This document shows, in pieces, positions 1 to 8,688 of a DNA stretch of 64,000 bases (positions within the stretch are counted from its first letter, which is position 1; each line of letters opens with the position of its first letter). The notes beneath the pieces were generated by a model that worked only from the letters and a program-made list of their open reading frames with translations, had not been told where the DNA came from and searched no databases. A program made the position numbers and the translations under genes. Source of the stretch: Komarekiella delphini-convector SJRDD-AB1 (lineage in GTDB: Bacteria > Cyanobacteriota > Cyanobacteriia > Cyanobacteriales > Nostocaceae); NCBI RefSeq assembly GCF_014831675.1, contig NZ_VJXY01000003.1, positions 208,301-272,300 on the forward strand, read 5' to 3'.

Positions 1-990
1 AACATCACTATCTTTAAACCATTTAGGACTAGTACGAAGACGGTGAACTAAACCGATTCCTTGAGGACTGCAATCATGTAAAGCATAAACTTGTAAATCG
101 GGATTGCGGCGCAGCATTTGCATTGTCGTGTCAAAAATACTTTGAGGATATCCATTAATGCCGAGAATTGCACAATTATTTTCAAAGTGAAAATTGTTAG
201 CAATTAATAATTGAGCAATGACAGCACTATCACAAACGATTAATCTATCAAAACTATAAGCAGTCACATCAGGATTAACTTTTGTTAGCGTATTTTCAGC
301 ACGAGGAGCAGGTAGAAGTTTGAGATTGGAATTATTGATTTCTTGCCAGCGCTTTAGCCAATCTTGAAATTGAGATTGAGAAAATAAAAATTCTTGTGTT
401 AGCAATCCACTTCTACTTAGCTGTCTAGTTCCCAAGTATATCGATAGCATCCCCATAATAACGACAATGAGAAATAGACTGAATGAGTTAAAAGTGAGCA
501 AACTATTATAAATTCCAATAGCAAGAATTATACATCCTATTATTTGTAAGCTTTTAGCATATTTTTGGCGATATTTTATGTTTATTTTACTTGATTTAGA
601 TTTTGTATAAAAATAGTATATAAAACATATATTAACTATAAGCGATATTATTAGCGATGAATAAGATCCTAGTAATGCCAATGTAAATTCACCTATTAAT
701 AGTGATATAAAAATATTAAAAAGTACATAAATAAATATATAACCAAATATTGAAGCAGTTTTGAATTTTATCCGATTGTCTAATAAGTAATAAAGTTGCT
801 TAGGAGTGAAAAACAAAGTGTTATTTGTAGAGATATCAGCTATAGCCTTCGCAAACATAGGATCAGTAATCTTAACATTACCCATGCTGGTCGGTTCAAA
901 TACAAACGGATGTTGGCATTTTGTACAGCGACCTTGGTTAGCCGTCCGGTCTTTGAGATTATTATCAGTTCCGCAGTTAATACACTTCAT
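1..990 (-). CDS. Zinc-ribbon membrane protein with Toprim-like C-terminal region (partial)
   Basis: This reading frame runs without a stop from an ATG at 990 to the window edge, so at least 330 residues are present and the C-terminus is missing. The N-terminus has two Cys pairs (C3-x2-C6 and C22-x2-C25), typical of a zinc ribbon. Residues of about 75-180 contain four strongly hydrophobic stretches that should be membrane helices. The remaining part is soluble; its segment around YALHDCSPQG, preceded by LIVCDSAV, recalls Toprim-like folds, but this is only a resemblance. It starts 16 bp after the decarboxylase homologue and probably belongs to the same transcript. I do not recognise a characterised family. 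Confidence 0.75.
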   Translation of the reverse strand, partial: MKCINCGTDNNLKDRTANQGRCTKCQHPFVFEPTSMGNVKITDPMFAKAIADISTNNTLFFTPKQLYYLLDNRIKFKTASIFGYIFIYVLFNIFISLLIGEFTLALLGSYSSLIISLIVNICFIYYFYTKSKSSKINIKYRQKYAKSLQIIGCIILAIGIYNSLLTFNSFSLFLIVVIMGMLSIYLGTRQLSRSGLLTQEFLFSQSQFQDWLKRWQEINNSNLKLLPAPRAENTLTKVNPDVTAYSFDRLIVCDSAVIAQLLIANNFHFENNCAILGINGYPQSIFDTTMQMLRRNPDLQVYALHDCSPQGIGLVHRLRTSPKWFKDSDV

Positions 991-1006
991 AATGATTGTT
1001 GAATTT

Positions 1007-2296
1007 TCAGTTATCAAGCACTTGATTTGTTAGTAAAACACTGTAATCCTCACGCTGACGAATCAATCGGTGTGTGCCATTTTCTAGCAAAACTTCCGCA
1101 GGTTTGGGGCGATGTAAAAAGTGAGACGACATGGCATAACCATAAGCACCCACATCTAAAATGGCAATGATGTCACCAACTTCTAGCGCTGGTAGTTGGC
1201 AATTTTTCCCTAAATAATCTCGTGAATAGGTAGTGTTACCACAGATATCAGTTGTGTAAATTTTATCTGTTTTCTTCCAACAGACGATTTCTCGATAGCC
1301 ACCATGCACCGAAGGAACTGAGAGATTAGCAACCGTGGTATCAACTCCAAGAATTTGCTTCTGTGCTTGCCATTTTACAGAAACAACTTGAGCAAGCAAA
1401 ATAGCACATCCAGCGATCGCAGCTCGTCCCGGTTCAATCACTAAGTCAATTTCCCTCCCCAAACGAGTAATTCTATCAGTCAACTCAGTCCCAAACAGTT
1501 CCCAATCAAAAGCTGCACCCCCATGATGATACGGATAGCCAAAACCACCACCAAAATCCAAATATTCCCAATCTGGTAACTGTTGTGCTGTAGCTAGCAC
1601 CGTATCAATCACCTGCGTAAAAGCTGCTGTGGCATTAGTTCCAGTACCCCGATAGAAGTGTAATCCACTCAGTTTCAGTCCAGCCTTACGAGTTAAAGCG
1701 ATCGCATCACAAAACTCCTCTGGACGCACACCAATTCGGCTATCTCCCGTAACTTCCGGCAAATTAAGCCGTAAACCCAGCCGAATATATCTCTCTCTGC
1801 GCCTTTGCGTCCACCGAAGCTCAGATCGGCGGAAGCCGCCGCTCCGACTTCTCTCTGCGTGATCCAAAAAAACCCCACAACACAACTGCAACTGAGCAAG
1901 ACTATCAAGATTAAGAGTTGTCACTCCCCAATCAAGAACTTGTTTCATCTCAGTTCGATTCAAATTACTCCCGCTATAAACAATCTCACTAGCGTCAAAA
2001 CCTGCTTGCAACCCCAAGTAAATATCTCCTGGTGTATTAGCGTGAAGTCCCCACCCAGATGAGCGAAAAATTTTTAACAGCGCAATATTGCCATTAGTAA
2101 CACTGGCAAAACGAAATTGAGTACGGGGATAACTTACAGCCTTCGTAATGTGCTCAATAGTATGACGTAAGCGATCGCCCTCATAAACATACAGCGGAGA
2201 ACCGTAGGTAATCAACAACTCCTGAGCAAGTTCCCAACAAAATGGGGGAGTAGAAAAATTGTGAGTTGAATCATTTAAATTAGTTACTCTGTCCAT
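1007..2296 (-). CDS. Fold-type III PLP decarboxylase homologue (LysA-like) lacking the PLP lysine
   Basis: The 429-residue protein aligns by eye with diaminopimelate/ornithine decarboxylases: DFGGGFGYPY, EPGR (about 286-289), a C-terminal Cys (CGNTTYSRD, about 351) and GAYGYAMSS (about 387-395). In the family the N-terminal motif is YAVKAN, where Lys forms the Schiff base with PLP. Here the same place reads FASVTN, so Val66 replaces the lysine. All other ligands appear kept, which suggests a pseudoenzyme or altered chemistry. Residues of about 145-168 (Arg/Ser-rich) look like an insertion encoded by a dispersed repeat. A TTG lies one codon upstream, but the ATG at 2296 is preferred. It sits 17 bp after the asparagine-synthetase-like gene, with an AATTACG tandem repeat between them. 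Confidence 0.85.
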   Translation of the reverse strand: MDRVTNLNDSTHNFSTPPFCWELAQELLITYGSPLYVYEGDRLRHTIEHITKAVSYPRTQFRFASVTNGNIALLKIFRSSGWGLHANTPGDIYLGLQAGFDASEIVYSGSNLNRTEMKQVLDWGVTTLNLDSLAQLQLCCGVFLDHAERSRSGGFRRSELRWTQRRRERYIRLGLRLNLPEVTGDSRIGVRPEEFCDAIALTRKAGLKLSGLHFYRGTGTNATAAFTQVIDTVLATAQQLPDWEYLDFGGGFGYPYHHGGAAFDWELFGTELTDRITRLGREIDLVIEPGRAAIAGCAILLAQVVSVKWQAQKQILGVDTTVANLSVPSVHGGYREIVCWKKTDKIYTTDICGNTTYSRDYLGKNCQLPALEVGDIIAILDVGAYGYAMSSHFLHRPKPAEVLLENGTHRLIRQREDYSVLLTNQVLDN

Positions 2297-2330
2297 CAAT
2301 TACGAATTACGAATTACGAATTACGAATTA
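2297..2330. repeat. AATTACG heptamer tandem repeat at a gene junction
   Basis: Four head-to-tail copies of AATTACG fill the gap between the asparagine-synthetase-like gene and the decarboxylase homologue. The array supplies the TAA stop of the former (2314-2316). Slippage here would change the last codons of that protein. Confidence 0.8.
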
Positions 2331-4071
2331 TTCGGTAGTTTCTCCATAACCTACTAGGCAACCAAAACGGATGATCCCAGGATTTTTTGCCTAGTTCTTC
2401 ACCTAAGACATGCGATCGCCAAAGTTGCCACATCATAAGTAACCAAAGAATCTCACCAATGCGACGACCTTGGATAGCTCCTCCCAGTTTACCTTCGACG
2501 ATTTGCGCTGCTATGTGAGGAGAAAAGCGATTTTCCGCACTAAGTATACCCGGATTTAGCCAGATGCCAACTTGATGCCACAATTCATTTAAACACCACA
2601 ATGTTAAGGGAACTCCCATACCGCGTTTTTGCCGCCAGACAATTTCCGGTGGTAGCCAATTTTCCACCGCCCGTTTGAGGATATATTTCTCACAAGCTCC
2701 TTGCAAGCAGAGTTCTCCAGATAAACTGAACGTCCACTCGGCTAAAGGTAGGTAACAAAAAGGCGATCGCACCAACAATCCATGAGCAAATCCTAGAGAA
2801 GTAGCACGAGGGTGGATATTCTGTGCGCCTTTGAGCATCAAATTGGCACGGCGGAGGCGATGCAGTAAAGATTTACACAAAGTTGGATCAAGAGCCTCTA
2901 AAAGCCAGTCTTGAGGATGCAAGTTTTTGATCTGTGCATATACTTCCGGCTGAAAAACTTCAGCTTCATATCCCCAAAGCCGATGAAAGGTGCGTAAATA
3001 CTGCTGGATAAAATTTTCCTCTTTAAGTTCCGTCTGATAAACACCTGCGGCAATCAAAGGCTTATTCGTCCAACCACCAAATAACTGATCGCCACCTTCG
3101 CCATTAAAAATTACCTGAGTTTCTTGACTAGCTCTCTGCGCCAAAAGATACAATGGAACACTTACCCCATCTCCAAATGGCAAATCTAGCGATCGCACAG
3201 TCGGAATTAAGGCATTTTTGATAGAGCGTGGAGTCACCTCAACTTTTACCAGAGGAATTTTGAGAAACTGAGCAACTTGTTCAGCATAAGGATATTCTGG
3301 AAGTCCTACTGAACCAAAATCTAGAGTGTAAGCGCGGACTTTCACCCCAGCTTGCACCAGCAGCGCCGCCACTACTGAAGAATCAAGTCCGCCAGACAGA
3401 AACACCCCAACAGGCTCATCCTTTAAATCGGCAATTTGTTGTTGAATCGAGTCTTGGAGGAGGGTTTGCAGCTGGGTTGCTGCGGCTTCTTCCGTTAACT
3501 GTTCTGAGGCTTCCCACCACGAGTGGATTTTCTTAGATTGAGGTTTTGGAAGCACACTTGATTGCTCATTGTGCCAAACCAGTTCAGTCCCCGTCGGAAC
3601 TGCAAAAACTTGAGCAACTGGGGTTAAGGGAGTTGGGACATAAGAAAAACAACTATAGCCATACAACCCAGGAATACTGACTTCTGGCTGTTTTAAAATC
3701 TGTAAGAGTAACTGTAGTTGAGATGCAAACCAAATAACCTGTCCTTGCTGAGTCCAATACAAAGGCACTTTTCCGAAAGGTTCTCTTCCCAAAATTAGGC
3801 AGTTGTTTGCTTGTAAACTCACCCAAGCATCGGGTGCAGTAAATATTCCTGATGCCGAGATAGCAGCAATTTGATTTTGTAATGGTAAAGAATTTTTACC
3901 AAGTCCAACATAAGCAACATTCCAAATGGGGTGAAGACAATTCTCCTGTTGAGATAACTGGTTTATCGGCGTAGTTGCGTGCATCTCTACACTAGTTAGC
4001 AGCGTTTCCAACTCACGTTGAGCGCCGTAACCCCAATACCCAATAAAGTGATGTGGGATATTATTATTCAT
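2314..4071 (-). CDS. Asparagine-synthetase-like ATP-dependent amidotransferase homologue, glutaminase Cys absent
   Basis: The 585-residue protein has the two-domain layout of AsnB. The C-terminal PP-loop ATPase is intact, with SGGLDSS at about 226-232 and a later GEGGDQLFGG. In true AsnB the mature N-terminus is the nucleophile Cys2 (MCGI). Here the chain starts MNNNIPHHFIGYWG with no Cys, so glutamine hydrolysis is not expected. This matches members that adenylate a carboxylate and use another amine, such as lasso cyclases and beta-lactam synthetases. No lasso precursor or protease was seen nearby, so the substrate is unknown. It is followed by the lysine-less decarboxylase homologue and preceded by a DUF3859-like membrane protein, all on the minus strand. 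Confidence 0.85.
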   Translation of the reverse strand: MNNNIPHHFIGYWGYGAQRELETLLTSVEMHATTPINQLSQQENCLHPIWNVAYVGLGKNSLPLQNQIAAISASGIFTAPDAWVSLQANNCLILGREPFGKVPLYWTQQGQVIWFASQLQLLLQILKQPEVSIPGLYGYSCFSYVPTPLTPVAQVFAVPTGTELVWHNEQSSVLPKPQSKKIHSWWEASEQLTEEAAATQLQTLLQDSIQQQIADLKDEPVGVFLSGGLDSSVVAALLVQAGVKVRAYTLDFGSVGLPEYPYAEQVAQFLKIPLVKVEVTPRSIKNALIPTVRSLDLPFGDGVSVPLYLLAQRASQETQVIFNGEGGDQLFGGWTNKPLIAAGVYQTELKEENFIQQYLRTFHRLWGYEAEVFQPEVYAQIKNLHPQDWLLEALDPTLCKSLLHRLRRANLMLKGAQNIHPRATSLGFAHGLLVRSPFCYLPLAEWTFSLSGELCLQGACEKYILKRAVENWLPPEIVWRQKRGMGVPLTLWCLNELWHQVGIWLNPGILSAENRFSPHIAAQIVEGKLGGAIQGRRIGEILWLLMMWQLWRSHVLGEELGKKSWDHPFWLPSRLWRNYRIIRNS

Positions 4072-4111
4072 TTTCCCTTTCCCCTTTCCCCCTCCCCTTT
4101 ATTAAGTCCTT

Positions 4112-4732
4112 CTACTTAACTTCAAAGGTTTCATCACTAATCTGACGACCATTTAAAAACATCTGCACCTGCCAATTACCAACGGTTGCAGTAGAGCTAA
4201 TAGGATAGCGACAGTAAGTATCCCAGACAGACGTATTAATCTCACGGGTTTGATAGCGATTTTGCTTGACAATTTGACCGCTGGGGTCAATCCAATTACA
4301 GGAAAGAGCTAGCTTTTTACCCAAGGGTGCATCCTTTAAAGTCACACGGTAAAAAACTTCTGGATTGTTTTGGCGAGAGATAGTATCTAGTCCGCTGCTA
4401 TTATCTGCGAGGGTGAGGCGGTCTTGTTGAGCAGAAACACGCGAGAGTACAGAGTTTTGCTGCTGGATGAAAAATATTGTACAGGCGATCGCCACCAATA
4501 AAGATCCAACCACTCCAGAAAAAATCCATCGATTCCTTCGTTGCTGCACCTCTAATGCTTGCCGGCGACGTAACTGGATGAGCGCTTCATCGAGTAACTC
4601 TGGCGGTAAATTCAACTCTTGTAAAATTTCCCTAACCTGCTGTAGGTCAAGTTCCGCATCCTGACGTATTTGCAACCCTTCTACTTCAGTTACTATTTGT
4701 GTTAATTGCTCTTGAGTTAGTCGCTGTGTCAT
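4112..4732 (-). CDS. Single-pass membrane protein with DUF3859-like C-terminal domain
   Basis: The 206-residue protein has a charged helical N-terminal part (1-65), one membrane helix (about 68-88, RWIFSGVVGSLLVAIACTIFF) and an extracytoplasmic beta-rich domain ending in GNWQVQMFLNGRQISDETFEV. The end resembles Ig-like DUF3859-type domains in cyanobacterial proteins; the assignment is tentative. It lies 40 bp upstream of the asparagine-synthetase-like gene in the same direction and could be the first gene of that operon. The intervening sequence is a C/T-rich tract of CCCTTT type. A loosely similar C-terminal pattern occurs in the secreted protein at 8146-8688. Confidence 0.7.
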   Translation of the reverse strand: MTQRLTQEQLTQIVTEVEGLQIRQDAELDLQQVREILQELNLPPELLDEALIQLRRRQALEVQQRRNRWIFSGVVGSLLVAIACTIFFIQQQNSVLSRVSAQQDRLTLADNSSGLDTISRQNNPEVFYRVTLKDAPLGKKLALSCNWIDPSGQIVKQNRYQTREINTSVWDTYCRYPISSTATVGNWQVQMFLNGRQISDETFEVK

Positions 4733-5156
4733 AGCTAATAATAACTCCTGTTGAATTCTATAGAACTAGCCCTTCAAGGTGTAATATATTTTTCTTAGTG
4801 CCTTTGTGTTTCAAAATTCAGTTTTTTAACCACTAAGAGGATATTTGAAAAGTCCTTCTCTAAGACACTAAGAGGATGTTTGAAAAGTCCTCTTGTTGGT
4901 AGTAAAACGTTCTAGATCCCCCTGAATCCCCCTTAAAAAGGGGGACTTTAATTCCGGTTTCCCCCCTTGAAAAGGGGGGTTAGGGGGGATCAATAAGTGC
5001 AAAGATACAGCCAAACACTTTTCAAACAACCTCTAAGACACAAAGGTGAAACAATACCCTAATTTCTAGAGAAATCCTAATATTTTTGCCAACAATTTAT
5101 TACACTTATTAACTTCGCAACTGTTATAACTCAAAACTCATAATTCAGCACTCATT
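4733..5156. other. Intergenic region with MITE copy, presumed divergent promoters
   Basis: This 424-bp gap separates the minus-strand operon from the plus-strand VOC gene. It is mostly taken by a 164-bp inverted-repeat element (4871-5034). A truncated duplicate of the element's left end lies just upstream (about 4835-4856). I see no open reading frame or clear promoter consensus. Confidence 0.6.
4871..5034. mobile_element. MITE family A, copy 1 (164 bp)
   Basis: The termini are AGAGGATGTTTGAAAAGT on the left and ACTTTTCAAACAACCTCT on the right, an 18-bp inverted repeat with one mismatch. The interior carries the GGGGGATC / AAAAAGGGGG palindromic module. Copies of the same length occur at 24185-24348, and a longer one at 55222-55474. 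There is no coding capacity, so it must have been moved by a transposase encoded elsewhere. Confidence 0.85.
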
Positions 5157-6179
5157 ATGACTACAATTGAAGGTATCTATGAAGTATGTATTGGCATCCC
5201 AGAGCCAATTTCTGCTATTCAGTATTGGGAGCAATTTGGTTATCGCATTGGTCAAGTGGGTGAACTAACCGCAGATGTAGCCTATCAATTATATGGGGTG
5301 AATTCGTCTCTACGCTCAATTCGCCTTTATCATCAAAATGCGGATCATGGTTTGATTCGACTGATGGTTTGGCAAAACCCCACGCATCAAGGGTTGGGAA
5401 CAGAGTCGATGAAAGTTAAAGGAAACCGCTGGGCAACTACTTTAACTGCCGATGTGTTAAATATTTTAAATCATGCGGAGGATGCGAAAGCCGCAGGTTG
5501 GCCTATCAGGTATACCAATTCTCACTGGGAAGTTATTTACAACAAAGAAAGGAAAAGCCGTCCTTTTGTCGAGCAGGCGGTTGGGGTACGAGAAATGCTA
5601 CTGCTGCAACCCTTAGCTCGACAAGTTTTATTTCAAAGATTTGGCTATACACTACCGCATTATGGACAAATCAACTCTAATGCAGCTTTCAAGACTAGTC
5701 AATTTACCCACATGGGAATAATCACTCAAGATGACAGCAAAGAAACCTTGAAATTTTACGAAGAAGTTTTGGGGTTGCTGCGTGTGCGTGATGATGTCGA
5801 AACTAGCTATGAATCTTCAGCAGCAGGTCGAGATATTTTTGACCTCAATCCTGGTGAAAAGTTTATTGTCACTACCTTTGATGACCCGCGTTCTTCCAAG
5901 TCTGACCTGATGGCTGCACGCAGTGGCAGACTTTATGTGATTCGGTTCCCAGATTATATTAATTTAGAATCGCGCTTTGAGGCAGCCCAACCAGGTAGTT
6001 TGGGAATGTGCCTATATACTTATCGTGTACAAGGATTACAGGAATATTGCGATCGCATCAAAGCAAGTTCTATCCAAAAGCTTACAACCATTGTTAGCAA
6101 TGAGTTTGGCGAGATGAGTTTCTCCTTCGTTGCACCGGATGGCTATTTCTGGACTTTGCTAGAAGTAATTATTAACTAA
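5157..6179 (+). CDS. VOC-superfamily (glyoxalase/dioxygenase-like) protein with two domains
   Basis: The 340-residue protein contains two vicinal-oxygen-chelate-type modules. The N-terminal one starts GIYEVCIGIPEPISAIQYWEQFGY. The second, from about residue 180, contains FTHMGIITQD, FYEEVLGLL and ends FSFVAPDGYFWTLLEV. The family uses paired beta-alpha-beta-beta-beta units to bind a metal ion. Candidate metal ligands are His184 and the Glu near the C-terminus. The substrate cannot be predicted. It is monocistronic here, with repeats on both sides. No signal peptide is visible, so it should be cytoplasmic. Confidence 0.75.
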   Translation: MTTIEGIYEVCIGIPEPISAIQYWEQFGYRIGQVGELTADVAYQLYGVNSSLRSIRLYHQNADHGLIRLMVWQNPTHQGLGTESMKVKGNRWATTLTADVLNILNHAEDAKAAGWPIRYTNSHWEVIYNKERKSRPFVEQAVGVREMLLLQPLARQVLFQRFGYTLPHYGQINSNAAFKTSQFTHMGIITQDDSKETLKFYEEVLGLLRVRDDVETSYESSAAGRDIFDLNPGEKFIVTTFDDPRSSKSDLMAARSGRLYVIRFPDYINLESRFEAAQPGSLGMCLYTYRVQGLQEYCDRIKASSIQKLTTIVSNEFGEMSFSFVAPDGYFWTLLEVIIN

Positions 6180-6187
6180 ATAGTCAA

Positions 6188-6475
6188 ATTTAATAAGCAA
6201 AAAGGCATATTGCTTTCTCATTTTGCCTCAATGCTTTCTCATTTCAGTAGATCACGCACTCATTTCAGTAGATTCAGCAAGCAAAAAGGCATATTGCTTT
6301 CTCATTTTGCCTAAATGCTTTCTCATTTCGGTAGATTCAGCAAGCAAAAAGGCATATTGCTTTCTCATTTCGGTATATCACGCACTCATTTCAGTAGATT
6401 CAGCAAGCAAAAAGGCTTATGGTTTTCTCGATATGCCTCAATGCTTTCTCATTCGAGTAATTTACACATTGATGA
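6188..6475. repeat. Degenerate direct-repeat array (62-84 bp spacing)
   Basis: Four copies of a unit containing AGCAAGCAAAAAGGCATAT followed by TGCTTTCTCATTT occur, with clear starts at 6271, 6333 and 6397 and a partial one near 6192. Short ORFs through it are by-products of repetition. It fills most of the 440-bp gap between the VOC gene and the PEP-CTERM gene, which is otherwise featureless. Confidence 0.8.
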
Positions 6476-6622
6476 CAACTATCGCTGTTTAGCAAAAGCC
6501 CTTATCAGTTAACAGTCAACAGTCAACAGTTAACAGTCTTTCGTGTTATCCCATTCCCTTGGCGGGGTGGGATGAGCTTAAAGATAAATCATCTGTAGTG
6601 AAAAGTCTAAAAATTGGCTAAC

Positions 6623-7207
6623 CTATTTCACTTTCGTTTTTTGAGAAGATGCCATTTTTCTTTTCATTGCAATCATCAGTCCAAGAGCCGTTAGACTACC
6701 TAGAATTTCAGAGGGTTCTGGAACTTTGACAGGAGCGACTTTTGTAAAAGTGGCGTAATTTAAACTAATTTCGGACATAATTGGCTGTGGAAAACCTGCT
6801 TGCGATCGCTCATCTAAATCCCATCTACCTAGACTATAAAATGAACCAAATGCGATCGTAACTGAATCAAATGGGCCAATGGGCACGAAAAAGGCATTTT
6901 TTCCCTCAGCAAAAAGAGGTACTGAGGTTTGGCTATTCAATAAATTAGTGATTGCATTTGTCGCCGCTAAGGCATCAGTATCATCCAACAACGGTGTACT
7001 AGTGGGTTTGGCTGGGTCAAACAAATTTAAAGCTGAATCGTTAATAAAATTCACATTATATTGTTTATTCCCAATCTGCAAATCTTCAATACTCTTAGCA
7101 CTATTACCCTCCAGATTTACTTTAGCAGCGTCTACTTTCACCGCTACGCCAACCCAGGTAATTACGGAAACTGTAATGGCAAAGCCTAGTTTAATTGCTT
7201 TTTTCAC
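6623..7207 (-). CDS. PEP-CTERM sorting-signal exported protein
   Basis: The protein of about 194 residues has a hydrophobic N-terminal signal sequence ending near VDAA and a C-terminal tripartite tail: VPEPSEI, a hydrophobic helix (LGSLTALGLMIAM) and a basic end (KRKMASSQKTKVK). This is the PEP-CTERM sorting signal processed by exosortase, so the protein should be exported and possibly anchored or released outside the cell. The middle part (about 30-155) has no recognised domain. The start is GTG at 7207, or TTG at 7210; AGGAG at 7220-7224 on the minus strand favours one of these. Confidence 0.8.
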   Translation of the reverse strand: MKKAIKLGFAITVSVITWVGVAVKVDAAKVNLEGNSAKSIEDLQIGNKQYNVNFINDSALNLFDPAKPTSTPLLDDTDALAATNAITNLLNSQTSVPLFAEGKNAFFVPIGPFDSVTIAFGSFYSLGRWDLDERSQAGFPQPIMSEISLNYATFTKVAPVKVPEPSEILGSLTALGLMIAMKRKMASSQKTKVK

Positions 7208-7342
7208 CAATTTTTCAGGCTCCTATAAAAACGTTACAAGACTGAGTACTATTTTTTAGTAGGTCTAATTTGTTACTATTTATGTTCAGTGCATAATGTT
7301 TTTATGACTTTGATAAGTTTACATAAACGTGGGAAATAATCA

Positions 7343-7367
7343 AGAGACGTTGCAATACAACGTCTCT
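7343..7367. repeat. GAGACGTTGCAATRCAACGTCTC dispersed palindrome
   Basis: This near-perfect hairpin of 25 bp is one of a family in the window (10076, 26754, 32116, 37643). It lies 43 bp upstream of the YdcF-like gene. It probably forms a stem-loop at DNA or RNA level. Confidence 0.8.
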
Positions 7368-7410
7368 ACAATGGTCTATATTTGATTATTTGGCAGACCT
7401 TTATTCAGCA

Positions 7411-8013
7411 ATGCCCAATTATAAAATTCAAAAACGACGGTTAATTCTAGTTTTGTTGGCTTTGATGTCTGCTCTAATGCTGGCTTTTATATCTACAGCG
7501 TTGAGTATTTATTTGTACAGCAGCAATATTAATAATAAAGCAGAAGCGGCTATTGTTCTAGGAGCAGCAGTGTGGGGAGAAGAACCATCTCCTGTGTTTA
7601 GAGAACGAATTAACCACGCCATTAATTTATATAAAAACGGTGATGTTAGTACCATCATTTTTACAGGTGGAGTTGGCGATCGCAATGAACCAGCCGAAGC
7701 CATAGTTGGTAAAAATTATGCGATCGCTCAAAGAGTTAAAGCAGCTAATATTCTGATCGAAACTCAATCTCGAACAACTTCCCAGAATCTTAAAAACGCT
7801 CTAAAAGTAGGGTCTGATAATCAATTAACCAAGTTTCTTATTGTTAGTGACCCATTGCACATGAAACGAGCCGTGTTGATGGCGCGAGACTTAGGAATGG
7901 ATGCATATCCATCACCCACACCTACTACCCGCTATCGCAGTTTTCATAGTCAAATGGAGTTTCTTATGCGAGAAACTTATTTTTACCTTGTCTACCTTGT
8001 GTTAAAAATCTAA
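7411..8013 (+). CDS. YdcF/SanA-like DUF218 membrane-anchored protein
   Basis: The 200-residue protein has a basic N-terminus and one membrane helix (about 10-38). It is followed by the DUF218 core AAIVLGAAVWG, RINHAINLYKNG, IIFTGGVGD, A..L...S.TT.QNL and FLIVSDPLHMKRA. DUF218 proteins are linked to envelope integrity and include SanA and YdcF; their reaction is poorly known. An ATG at 7411 is preferred to a TTG seven codons upstream. It is followed after 132 bp by a secreted protein in the same direction. Confidence 0.85.
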   Translation: MPNYKIQKRRLILVLLALMSALMLAFISTALSIYLYSSNINNKAEAAIVLGAAVWGEEPSPVFRERINHAINLYKNGDVSTIIFTGGVGDRNEPAEAIVGKNYAIAQRVKAANILIETQSRTTSQNLKNALKVGSDNQLTKFLIVSDPLHMKRAVLMARDLGMDAYPSPTPTTRYRSFHSQMEFLMRETYFYLVYLVLKI

Positions 8014-8145
8014 CTGCCAGCTTGAGATTTTTGGAATTTTCAAGTAAAAACAATTTTGTCTGTGTCCAATCGTAAGTGATCTTGACCCGGAAAACGTGTC
8101 AAATTACTTGAATAAGTACCAAATGTTGATAGGAAAATTATACTA

Positions 8146-8688
8146 ATGAGAATTTGGGCTGTTATATTTGTGCTGGCTTCTGCTTGTCTAATATCTGGAG
8201 TCAAAGCTGCTGAGCCGATTAATGCTACTTCTGTTTTAGCGGAAAAAACCACAATATTTTCTCAGTCAACGAATGGGAAACAGATTACTGTTAGCAAAGC
8301 TGAATTCGGCTTAAAGAAAGTTGACCCCAGCGGTCAAGCTAACTTTATCCCTACAAATAGAGTGCCACTTCAAGAGGGAAACGCCTATGGGTGGCGAATT
8401 GAACTTCAAGACTACCAGAGTGAAGTTAGATGGCGCGAAGTCCTGCGTTTACCAAAACCCCCAGAAACATGGGGTACAGATGATGGTGAAAATTTCTCAA
8501 TCTCGAAAGACGGGACTACAGCGACAACGAAACGCATACAGTCAGCTACAGATGGCGTGATTGAAAATTTTTGGACGATCGCACCAGGTGATCCGCTTGG
8601 TAAATATAAGATAGAAGTCTATATTGATAACCGTTTAGTAGGTTCTTTCGAGTTTGAACTTGTTGCAGCCCTGGAGAATCGGCGGTGA
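8146..8688 (+). CDS. Secreted protein of unknown function
   Basis: The 180-residue protein has a clean signal peptide with a likely cleavage after VKAA (about residue 23). The mature part has no cysteine. It ends in a beta-rich segment (GDPLGKYKIEVYIDNRLVGSFEFEL) that recalls the Ig-like end of the membrane protein at 4112-4732. It may be periplasmic. AGGAAAA precedes the ATG by about 10 bp. It is followed by a repeat-rich gap before mysD. Confidence 0.7.
   Translation: MRIWAVIFVLASACLISGVKAAEPINATSVLAEKTTIFSQSTNGKQITVSKAEFGLKKVDPSGQANFIPTNRVPLQEGNAYGWRIELQDYQSEVRWREVLRLPKPPETWGTDDGENFSISKDGTTATTKRIQSATDGVIENFWTIAPGDPLGKYKIEVYIDNRLVGSFEFELVAALENRR

Noticed and set aside
2314-4071. Lasso peptide cluster
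   Set aside because: The AsnB-like protein resembles lasso cyclases in lacking Cys2, but no precursor peptide, RiPP recognition element or B2 protease was found around it.
5157-6179. MysH-type or hydroxyphenylpyruvate dioxygenase gene for the MAA or tocopherol pathways
   Set aside because: The protein has two VOC modules but not the clear metal-ligand set or length of 4-hydroxyphenylpyruvate dioxygenase, and it is not a phytanoyl-CoA dioxygenase homologue.
6223-6512. ORFs of 89 and 65 residues in the direct-repeat array
   Set aside because: They consist only of repeat units and overlap each other in different frames.
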